Source: a virus
Direction: 5' to 3' (one strand)
Virus record (IMG/VR): IMGVR_UViG_3300048797_000080
Coordinates: 1-20,503 of that record
Length of the DNA: 20,503 nt
Below are positions 14,009 to 20,503 of this stretch, one piece after another. Numbering within the stretch: the first letter of the stretch is position 1; each line of letters begins with the position of its first letter. Position numbers and translations under genes: made by a program. The notes beneath the pieces were generated by a model. That model had not been told where the DNA came from. It made no database searches and was given only the letters and a program-made list of their open reading frames with translations.

Positions 14009-14421
14009 TTCGTCCTCTTATAGATGAGGTACTGGGGGAAACCTTCTACTCTACGGTCTACAGAAAAACCCAACCAAGAAAGCCAGCGCATAGTTTTTGG
14101 ATAATTAGTATTGGCTATTATCTGTACCCAAGGTAGCTCAAAGTCTTTGACAATAGCCGCCATAAAATGCTTCACTAGTCGAGCCACCATCATATGAGAC
14201 TCAATCCAATAACTACAGAAAAGCCATGCTTCCCCACCCTTATCTGGCCGTATGCGTATTCCTCCACACAAGACTGCCGTGTCATTATTCCAGATGGTAA
14301 AGGCCGGTCCTTGTAGGATATAATCTTCAAGATTAGGGGCATAACGCAGCCCTTCCTTCTCCAATTCTCTTGGCTCTACTTTTTCCCAGTCTCCTAACTG
14401 ATATGCCTCAATTCTCGCCAA
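13999..14421 (-). CDS. gp13-like / acetyltransferase-fold virion accessory protein
   Basis: About 140 residues. The core reads like a GNAT-fold protein: a strand FTIWNNDTAVLCGGIRI, then AWLFCSYWIES, a helix VARLVKHFMAAIVKDF, the strand WVQIIANTN, and a KTMRWLSWLGFSVDR motif typical of the end of that fold. T7-like phages encode gp13 (needed for virion assembly) between gp12 and gp14, and homologues of this type (DUF2833) fill that place (recalled). No ATG is available in the N-terminal half. I chose TTG at 14421 because GGAG lies 9 bases before it; TTG at 14436 would add five residues but lacks such a site. Either way it overlaps the end of the nozzle gene. Whether it is an active acyltransferase is unclear. 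Confidence 0.7.
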   Translation of the reverse strand: MARIEAYQLGDWEKVEPRELEKEGLRYAPNLEDYILQGPAFTIWNNDTAVLCGGIRIRPDKGGEAWLFCSYWIESHMMVARLVKHFMAAIVKDFELPWVQIIANTNYPKTMRWLSWLGFSVDRRVEGFPQYLIYKRTKWA

Positions 14422-17400
14422 TTTCCAAATCTCCAAACACAGCCAATACTTCGGCAGAGAACGGTTGGTCTTGTATAATTTCCCAAGTCAAAACGCGCTT
14501 AGATCCTAAGTCCTTTACAGACACGTCCAAAGTTTGTGCAGGAACTGCCGTGTCCATCTTCATACTGGGCTTTCTAAAGTTTATATGTTGACCATTCACC
14601 TTTAAGCCAACAGTATTCAACACTCGAACCCACAGTTTACTGAATCGTTTTAGATAGCCCTGGTTATTGCTGCCTCCCTTAACTTCAATTGGTAATGAGG
14701 TCAGGGTTGAATCATACGGGATGCCGCCTTCGACCACCTGGGCCGTAAATCCTCGCTGAAAAGTAATCTCCCCACTGGTTGGAACCAAGAAATCCCCAAA
14801 GTAAGCTCCATCTCCTTTAATGGAAATGGTACGACCCGCCAAATAGCCAAATCCGCCAACACCACCAAATTTAGCCCCAAGATCAGTTTCTGTAGCTGCA
14901 TCAGTATTAAGCGTTGGGTCAAACTTCTCGAGGAAAAAGCCAAGACTACCTCGACCGACTATGGCCCAAAGATCATCACTGAGACCATTAGAAGAAGTCA
15001 TTACTCCTATGCTCAAGATGGCATCTGCTACACCACCAGTCGTCGGTGGACCTTCAGGCAAACTGGCCTGATTATCCGCGACAAACTGCTGCACTGTAAT
15101 TAGATCAAAATTTGTATCATCAAATTTATTGGCCCAAGTAGAAGCATCTCCACTCACAGCTAAAAAGTTATCATTAACAAAAGTGGGGTTCGCAGTAATA
15201 TTTAGAGAGACAAATTTTGTACCATTAAAAATGAGGTGCCCAGGTTGCGTTTCCGGTATTGGGTCTGAAACAGAAGTCCAATTCATACCGCCATCGGCAG
15301 AAACCCAAGGCTGACCATTTCCTGTATATGGAGGATTACCTGGATCGCCAGTCCCAGAATCCAGCCAAGCATATAAATTCCCGTTTAATCCGCGCAATAC
15401 TGTGCCACAAAATTGACTGTTTCCGACAAGAGAACCAAAGCCAAGATCCAAACGCGTCGTCCACATAAACCCATCAGGAGAAGTTCTTATGACAACCCGA
15501 GAAGTGCCTGTTGGTATATCAAGACTATCATCAAACCCAGAAACTATCCACTGACTAGTCAGCACATCCCACATTGACTGACGACGTTCAAAATTAACAA
15601 CAACCCCACTTGACGTCTCTTTCCAAGCGAGGCCATCTGAAGAAGACGCTGCATAAGCTGTTCTGGTATTCGGGGTGAACGTTGCGTTTTGATTAGCAGC
15701 AAGTACCAAAAAACCGCCCTTTGGATTTGCTCCTATCCACGCATATTGATCCTCAATAGTTGATGTGAATACAACTGACCAATTAGTTAAATCGACAGAA
15801 GTCCAAAAGGAACTTGGCTGATTACTATTAGGGCCTGGCCCAGCAATATCAGAATTCCATTCAAGAGCGACACACCGCGTGCCATTAGACGCCACTCCGA
15901 TAAATCGGCCTGAATGCGCCCCACTGCCCATTGGACCAAGATTTCTAAAATTCCAAGTAACAGCATCTACAGAAGTTCCAACTATGCCCTGAGAATACCC
16001 AGCAATTGGTGTGAGCCATCCAACACAGATAAACTGTTTTCCATCATGAGTAAGCGTCCTGAGAATATCAGTTAACTGTCCAAGATTCTCAGGAAGGCCA
16101 AATTTCATGCCCGCAGGAGTTGTGACTTTAGCCCAAGTAACACCGTCATTAACTGAGGCCCAAAGACCATCCGCAGTAGAATTATCCCCACCACATAACA
16201 CATAGGCATGCTTGCCATCCCATGCACCAATTGTCAGATTATTGGTGCTCGCGTCATCAGCGTGACGAGATGTCCAAGTCTGTCCGCCATCATCAGAAGT
16301 AAGAATTAGATTATTAGCCCCAGAAGCAATTAACTTTTGAACTGCCCCTGGAGGTATTGGTCCACCGCCGCCACCTCCACCACCAGCGCCTGCTCCAGGA
16401 GTCCCCGTTATGTGCCGATGCCAACCCCACACATCATCATCACGCTTATATGTTAGTCCGTACAATACACCATCATTAGTGGTGAACCAAACTATACGAT
16501 CGGGGGTTTGCTGATAGATCATCTCCTTAAAGCCAGAAGGATCTAACACAGCAGCAAATGTCGTCAAGTCTTTGCTAGAGAAGACAGATTGGTAAATACT
16601 AAAAGAAAACTCAAAAATCTTAGTCAATGCCCGCTGGACATACAGTAACTGGTTCTCTACTAAGATAGCCTGGACAACAGAAGAGCCAAAGAGAGACTGG
16701 ACAAGAGTATTGATATTAGTGGGAGTAACTGCTGAGCCATTACTACCAAATCCTCCTGAGCCAATAGCCCACTCACTCTGAAGATTCCCCGTAACCAATT
16801 GCCCCTGAAATGGCTCCATCCACAGGATATTATCAAACTGGCCACTATTCTCCGTGAAGATCATAGCCTGATCGTCTAGTGATCCAGGGGCAAAATTCTC
16901 ATAATCTCCAGTAACACTACTATATGCTGTGGTGGCTTTAGCATTACTGCCACCCAGCCACAATCGATCTTGGAAAAACGCTATCGCTTGGGCATATCCC
17001 CTTGCTGCAGTAAACACTGGATCATTGATAGACCAAGCTCCACCAGAAATGGGGAGCGCTCTTATTTTACCAACAAGATCCGAGAAAGTCTGGTTTATCG
17101 GGGAATAAAGTTGTACCTCGGCCTGTGCCGAATTAGTCAGCGACACGATCTTCATTACAGCGCCATCGCCAATTATCCAACGGCCCACATCTGATGGCCG
17201 GAAACTATCGGTGGGGGGAGGTGGGGTATTCCCAGTACCACCCTGAGCTTCATCTGGATAATCAGACAGAGTATAGGCATGTTGTAATCCGCCTATACCC
17301 AATTTGGTTGTGGCATAGAAAAGGTTATTGCCATTGACCGACCCCACATTGCCAATAGTGCCAATACACAAATAAGACTGTGGGGAACCAAATAAGAACC

Positions 17401-18139
17401 AATTACCTGCGGCAAATGGCCCAGTTGTTTCAAATGGATCTACAATCTGAATAACTGCCTGTGGATAAAGCGTGGCTCCTAACGCCCCGCCACCAGTGGC
17501 ACCGGCCAAAGATTGTATGTAACCCGCGCCTTGTCCAGAGATCAGTAACTTACCAATATCTCCTTGCATGAAGACGAGGGCCGATGCTGTAGCTATCGCA
17601 GCATTACCCGACACGGCAGACAGTTGGACAGTGACGCTGCCCCCAGAAATATCAGTATTAAATCTGTCTATTGCAGGAGAATCAAAACTTGGTGCCGTCA
17701 GTGTCCAATCTGTATCCGTGATGTGGTTCAACCGATATATGGGGAAACTCGGATGAACCAAATACATCACATCGTTCTGTTGAACAAATTTAATGAGCCA
17801 CAGGTTATCGGCAGTTCCCCAAGGGGATGCGATCTTAACCGGATTAGGGCCATTAAAGATCAAACCGTTAGGATTTATGAACCTTATGAAATGATCCCCA
17901 ACCTCTATTAAATAGGTGTGAGCAACATTTAATCGAAAAGGAATAAGCCTGCTGGGCCCAAGGGCCAGTCCAAAGAAGCGCAGGCCAGGACGTCGGTGCA
18001 CCGAGCCAAAGATCGTGGGGATAAAGTTTTCACAATCAGCAATAGACGTGTAATAACGGGCAAGATCCTGTCGCCCGAACATCTGGGGTGCAAGAATACC
18101 CCCGTTGAAGTTATTCTGTATGTACTTAGTCTGCGGCAT
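14408..18139 (-). CDS. tail nozzle protein (tail tubular B, gp12-like) with inserted beta-propeller
   Basis: A 1243-residue protein. The N-terminus has the hallmark of podovirus nozzle proteins: FNGGILAPQMFGRQDLARYY, CENFIPTIFGSVHRRPGLRF, and later FQDRLWLGGS and GLTYKRDDDVWGWHRH. At about residues 580-595 a Gly-rich linker (eight Gly in a row, then PIPPG) opens a region of about 440 residues with eight Asp-box-like motifs S-x-D-x-G-x-x-W (for example SDDGGQTW ending at Trp622, then near 670, 730, 788, 839, 893, 955 and 1002). The nozzle resumes near 1035 (LWAIVGRG, FLEKFDP). Without the insert the length is about 790, like T7 gp12 (794). Asp-box propellers occur in sialidases and other sugar-active or binding proteins. 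The domain could bind or cut host surface glycans. The start overlaps the adaptor stop as TAATG. Confidence 0.85.
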   Translation of the reverse strand: MPQTKYIQNNFNGGILAPQMFGRQDLARYYTSIADCENFIPTIFGSVHRRPGLRFFGLALGPSRLIPFRLNVAHTYLIEVGDHFIRFINPNGLIFNGPNPVKIASPWGTADNLWLIKFVQQNDVMYLVHPSFPIYRLNHITDTDWTLTAPSFDSPAIDRFNTDISGGSVTVQLSAVSGNAAIATASALVFMQGDIGKLLISGQGAGYIQSLAGATGGGALGATLYPQAVIQIVDPFETTGPFAAGNWFLFGSPQSYLCIGTIGNVGSVNGNNLFYATTKLGIGGLQHAYTLSDYPDEAQGGTGNTPPPPTDSFRPSDVGRWIIGDGAVMKIVSLTNSAQAEVQLYSPINQTFSDLVGKIRALPISGGAWSINDPVFTAARGYAQAIAFFQDRLWLGGSNAKATTAYSSVTGDYENFAPGSLDDQAMIFTENSGQFDNILWMEPFQGQLVTGNLQSEWAIGSGGFGSNGSAVTPTNINTLVQSLFGSSVVQAILVENQLLYVQRALTKIFEFSFSIYQSVFSSKDLTTFAAVLDPSGFKEMIYQQTPDRIVWFTTNDGVLYGLTYKRDDDVWGWHRHITGTPGAGAGGGGGGGGPIPPGAVQKLIASGANNLILTSDDGGQTWTSRHADDASTNNLTIGAWDGKHAYVLCGGDNSTADGLWASVNDGVTWAKVTTPAGMKFGLPENLGQLTDILRTLTHDGKQFICVGWLTPIAGYSQGIVGTSVDAVTWNFRNLGPMGSGAHSGRFIGVASNGTRCVALEWNSDIAGPGPNSNQPSSFWTSVDLTNWSVVFTSTIEDQYAWIGANPKGGFLVLAANQNATFTPNTRTAYAASSSDGLAWKETSSGVVVNFERRQSMWDVLTSQWIVSGFDDSLDIPTGTSRVVIRTSPDGFMWTTRLDLGFGSLVGNSQFCGTVLRGLNGNLYAWLDSGTGDPGNPPYTGNGQPWVSADGGMNWTSVSDPIPETQPGHLIFNGTKFVSLNITANPTFVNDNFLAVSGDASTWANKFDDTNFDLITVQQFVADNQASLPEGPPTTGGVADAILSIGVMTSSNGLSDDLWAIVGRGSLGFFLEKFDPTLNTDAATETDLGAKFGGVGGFGYLAGRTISIKGDGAYFGDFLVPTSGEITFQRGFTAQVVEGGIPYDSTLTSLPIEVKGGSNNQGYLKRFSKLWVRVLNTVGLKVNGQHINFRKPSMKMDTAVPAQTLDVSVKDLGSKRVLTWEIIQDQPFSAEVLAVFGDLEIGEN

Positions 18140-18906
18140 TATCCATTCTGACTAAAGTCAATACCGGAGTTCCCATATCCCATTCGAACATCCACAATTG
18201 TAGTGTCGAATAGCACATCTCCCGGAGTCTCTACCCCATTCACATAAGCAGCCTCAAGAAGAGCATCTTGATAGTCTTTCTTAGATAATTGGACTATTTG
18301 CTCTAGACCATTGGCCCCAAAAGCCATATCCATGGCCATCTTATTGATCAAAGCCTCCACAAATAAGGTATCATAGAGACCAGGATTTACGAGATTACTT
18401 ATGTACTCTATCCCAACGGGATTAGGTGCAGTGGAAAATCCTGTAGTCGTAACGGCATTTCCTTCTTCGGAATAGGCTGGTGGCGGCTGAACACCCAGCA
18501 ATGGGCCTGGGACGGCACTAAGCGGGACGGCAGTAGTGTAAATAGTGCGACCAACCACTCTCCATTGGGCATGCTTAGGAGAAAAGCGATGAACTCGCAC
18601 GCAGTCCCGAGGAAGTTGATAGGCGTTAGTGAATATGATATTTCCTGTCCCACGGTCACCTGGTGAAAGGAAGTCTAAGGATAATGGAGCAGCCGTTAAA
18701 CTGGCGAGAGCAGCCCACTTCTTAGCAAAACTCCAAGGGATCTTGCGAAGAAGCATATTTCTGTTGTGATAGTAAAGAGACGAGGCAGCTACACCCGAGG
18801 CTGTGTCGTCACTAAAGGCTTCAAGTGGATCTTGGCCCAACTTGAGAAAGGCCATATTTACGATGTCTAGGTCACTAGAAATCTGAACTCCAGTATCTAC
18901 GCCCAC
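18139..18906 (-). CDS. tail adaptor / tail tubular protein A (gp11-like)
   Basis: A 255-residue protein. The N-terminal motif is typical of the gp11 adaptor family: IVNMAFLKLGQDPLEAFSDD, then ASSLYYHNRNMLLRKIPWSFAKK. The family forms the ring joining portal to nozzle and binding the fibre anchors. A conserved aromatic/Pro strand follows (AYQLPRDCVRV). A late helix, LFVEALINKMAMDMAF, is also typical. Length is close to T7 gp11 (196) and usual for larger relatives. The start is GTG with GGAGG 6 bases upstream; the nearby ATG is out of frame. It follows a strong hairpin and is coupled to the nozzle gene by TAATG. Confidence 0.85.
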   Translation of the reverse strand: MGVDTGVQISSDLDIVNMAFLKLGQDPLEAFSDDTASGVAASSLYYHNRNMLLRKIPWSFAKKWAALASLTAAPLSLDFLSPGDRGTGNIIFTNAYQLPRDCVRVHRFSPKHAQWRVVGRTIYTTAVPLSAVPGPLLGVQPPPAYSEEGNAVTTTGFSTAPNPVGIEYISNLVNPGLYDTLFVEALINKMAMDMAFGANGLEQIVQLSKKDYQDALLEAAYVNGVETPGDVLFDTTIVDVRMGYGNSGIDFSQNG

Positions 18907-18922
18907 GTCTCACCTCCATTTT

Positions 18923-18953
18923 GCCCCTGCCAGCCTCGGGAACTGGCAGGGGC
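18923..18953 (-). promoter_or_regulatory. perfect 11-bp hairpin between head and tail genes
   Basis: Arms GCCCCTGCCAG (18923-18933 on the plus strand) and CTGGCAGGGGC (18943-18953) pair perfectly around a 9-base loop. No T-run follows on either strand, so it is not a standard intrinsic terminator. It sits 4 bases before the GGAGG of the adaptor gene, in the longest gap of the head-tail block. In T7 a terminator or RNase III site separates gene 10 from gene 11 and adjusts their ratio; this hairpin is in the equivalent place. Roles as a partial terminator, processing site or 3' stabiliser are inference. Confidence 0.65.
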
Positions 18954-18979
18954 CACAAGTCTAATCGGGAGAATATCGA

Positions 18980-19537
18980 CTAGCCTTGGTTTCCTGGCAC
19001 AAACATCAACCAGCCAGAGAGCGAGAAACCCGCCGCAGCTATCGCTCCACCAAAAGTCGCGCGGATCACTATTGGGGCAGCACCAAACTGAGGTGGTGTA
19101 TTCCCTATGGAATCATCGCCCAAGTTATCGACACCAACCGAATCTCCAGTCAACAACATCTGTTCCGCAGCAACAGCGGTAGCCCCTGAGATATCCAGAG
19201 CATTAACATAACGGGTTGCGCTATTGTTGGACGAGTTATTCGGATCAACTCTCCCAATACTCAGAGTCAGACCCGCGCCACCAGCCACAGGAACACTGAT
19301 CTTAATTGAGTACAATTTTGTCTGTACATTCAAATAAGCCAGGTCCATGGTGTCATTCTGAGCAAGAACAACGCTGGTGCCGCCGTTAGTTGACGTAGTA
19401 TTTGTGAAGGTAAACCGCCATATTTCAAGACCGCCTCGAATGACCTGGTTACGGGCCATATTCGGCGATCCTTGCAATCCTCCAAGAGAACTGTTTCCCT
19501 TGTAGAAGTCTATCTGATCACTTACATAGTTAGGCAT
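18980..19537 (-). CDS. virion-block protein downstream of capsid, function unknown
   Basis: A 185-residue protein with no charged coiled coil, signal or membrane span. It is rich in Ser, Thr, Asn, Gly and Val with alternating strands (GLEIWRFTFTNTT, KLYSIKISVPV, GLTLSIGRVD, VIRATFGGAI), suggesting a beta-sandwich. Genes of this size and composition often follow the capsid gene in podoviruses with this capsid type, and may encode a head decoration or head-fibre protein. That is inference; no diagnostic motif is seen. The start has AGGAG 6 bases upstream and lies 9 bases after the capsid stop, so the two are likely made at related levels. A 73-base gap with a strong hairpin follows. Confidence 0.7.
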   Translation of the reverse strand: MPNYVSDQIDFYKGNSSLGGLQGSPNMARNQVIRGGLEIWRFTFTNTTSTNGGTSVVLAQNDTMDLAYLNVQTKLYSIKISVPVAGGAGLTLSIGRVDPNNSSNNSATRYVNALDISGATAVAAEQMLLTGDSVGVDNLGDDSIGNTPPQFGAAPIVIRATFGGAIAAAGFSLSGWLMFVPGNQG

Positions 19538-19546
19538 GATTTACTC

Positions 19547-20503
19547 CTATGGCTCAACCGTGGCGCACTGAACAACCTTCACTTCTTCGATCCTGGTTGA
19601 CCCCATTACCATCTCCATATAAAGCTGAGTGGTAAAGGACAGGTCGGCTCGCTCTGCCATCTTAGTGATGACTTCTTCTTGTACCGCTAGACCAACCCCA
19701 GAGTGACAATAGAAAAGGGATAGTCTATCTCCAGTATTCACACCAATGCCGGCATTTGCCGGATAGCTAATACCAAAGGTGACGCCACCAACTAAAGGAA
19801 GACGGTTTGACATTATGAACTTAAAGCCCATAAATGTGTCGACTGCGCCTTCCACCAGAGCTTTTACGCTATTGTAGTCAGCGCTGGTTATTTGTGGCTG
19901 TGAGAGCATCTGGGTCAGACCGTAAGGCGAAATAGCCGCATAACGCTCTTCATCAGGATCAACATCGGCCAAATCAAATTTCAATTTAACCGAACGAAGA
20001 CGCTGTACTGACCAGCGACCACCGTCATTGGTCCCTGGCTGAAGCGTACTATCGTTATTGAGAGCAGCATCGCCCAAGATCTGTGCATTCGAGAAAGCGA
20101 CAGCAGTCTGACCATCACTACCAGCCTGCGCAGTACCAAAAGCACCAGCGATGATGATATCGTCCTTAAGACGACCAAAAGCATTCGCAGCGTTAATGGT
20201 GTAATCGCTTTCAGGATTAATCAGCACCTTCAACTTATCATCGTTGTCAACGGTGTCCCCCCAATTGTACGTGGCCATCGAAACGCGCCTGCGTGAATGG
20301 GGCGTGCTGATTGCTGGAGTCGGAGCGGCACGACTCACTTTCTGTACGGCCGCAGTTGCGCCAATACGCTCAAAATAATAGTTCATTCCCACTATATCCG
20401 GTTGACGCCGGACAGTGGACTCTAGACGAGAGCCTTTCTGCTGAGACAGGAACGTGACGTTGTCCCTGTACATCTGCACAAAGGCTTGATCAATCGATGT
20501 AGA
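19547..20503 (-). CDS. major capsid protein, 5' end outside the window
   Basis: The frame is open to the window edge; eight codons (STSIDQAF) precede the first GTG at 20479, which would cut into a conserved segment, so the true start lies upstream. At least 318 residues are visible. The pattern matches the podovirus capsid family often called Phage_capsid_2: FVQMYRDNVTFLSQQKGSRL, VGMNYYFERIGATAAV, STPHSRRRVSMATYNWGDTV, then DDIIIAGAFGTA and a C-terminal TTQLYMEMVMGSTRIEEVKV. Such proteins form the icosahedral shell and are expected to have the HK97 fold. It is the first visible gene of the operon; portal, scaffold and terminase should lie beyond 20503. Confidence 0.85.
   Translation of the reverse strand, partial: STSIDQAFVQMYRDNVTFLSQQKGSRLESTVRRQPDIVGMNYYFERIGATAAVQKVSRAAPTPAISTPHSRRRVSMATYNWGDTVDNDDKLKVLINPESDYTINAANAFGRLKDDIIIAGAFGTAQAGSDGQTAVAFSNAQILGDAALNNDSTLQPGTNDGGRWSVQRLRSVKLKFDLADVDPDEERYAAISPYGLTQMLSQPQITSADYNSVKALVEGAVDTFMGFKFIMSNRLPLVGGVTFGISYPANAGIGVNTGDRLSLFYCHSGVGLAVQEEVITKMAERADLSFTTQLYMEMVMGSTRIEEVKVVQCATVEP

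Noticed and set aside
13999-14436. Programmed frameshift joining the nozzle protein to the gp13-like protein
   Set aside because: The overlap is short, no heptameric slippery site was seen, and a TTG with a good binding site explains separate translation in a typical gp12-gp13 order.
20479-20503. GTG at 20479 as the start of the capsid gene
   Set aside because: The frame continues upstream to the edge with residues that fit the conserved capsid N-terminus, so the GTG is internal.
1-20503. Lysogeny genes, tRNAs or attachment sites
   Set aside because: No integrase, repressor, tRNA-like cloverleaf or flanking direct repeat was recognised; almost every base is occupied by late virion or envelope genes.

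Overview
The window is part of a podovirus (short-tailed phage) genome that follows the T7 plan for virion genes. Every supported gene lies on the minus strand, so the transcript runs from position 20503 down to about 95. No integrase, repressor, tRNA, terminase or polymerase is visible. Lipoprotein-type signals, a soluble transglycosylase and a T7-type tail all point to a Gram-negative host. The Thr/Ala/Pro-rich linkers resemble those of deltaproteobacterial and Chloroflexi proteins, but this does not identify the host. The piece looks like an uncultured phage and is cut at its upstream edge inside the major capsid gene.

Layout in transcription order. (1) Head and tail, 20503-14408: major capsid protein (5' end missing), a small beta-rich protein of unknown role, a strong intergenic hairpin, the tail adaptor (tail tubular A, gp11-like), and a nozzle protein (tail tubular B, gp12-like) enlarged by an inserted Asp-box beta-propeller. 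(2) Ejection proteins, 14421-7099: gp13-like, gp14-like and gp15-like proteins, and a 1692-residue gp16-like protein carrying two ADP-ribosyltransferase-like domains in an AT-rich island. (3) Tail-fibre anchor, 7099-6584: only the T7 fibre N-terminal domain, with no shaft or tip. (4) A cassette of four exported proteins, 6587-3564, with Sec signal peptides and Thr/Ala/Pro linkers joined to Cys-containing ends; one is a 40-codon gene hidden between its neighbours. (5) Probable lysis region, 3563-2237: three small membrane proteins and a transglycosylase. (6) A GC-rich pair, 2143-1002: a papain-like cysteine peptidase and a Cys-rich lipoprotein. (7) A tiny membrane peptide, a second lipoprotein and two small genes, closed by one strong and one weaker terminator at 143-54.

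The genes are packed as one operon. Most starts overlap or abut the previous stop (TAATG at four structural-gene junctions, ATGA at three others), which suggests translational coupling. No promoter of a recognisable class was seen. The least ordinary features are the ADP-ribosyltransferase payload in the ejection protein, the propeller inside the tail nozzle, and the family of exported Cys-rich proteins that occupies the place of the fibre shaft and tip. The last could be an undescribed envelope-acting system. Composition shifts (hand-counted 60-base lines from about 35% to over 70% G+C) show that several of these parts are mosaic acquisitions.
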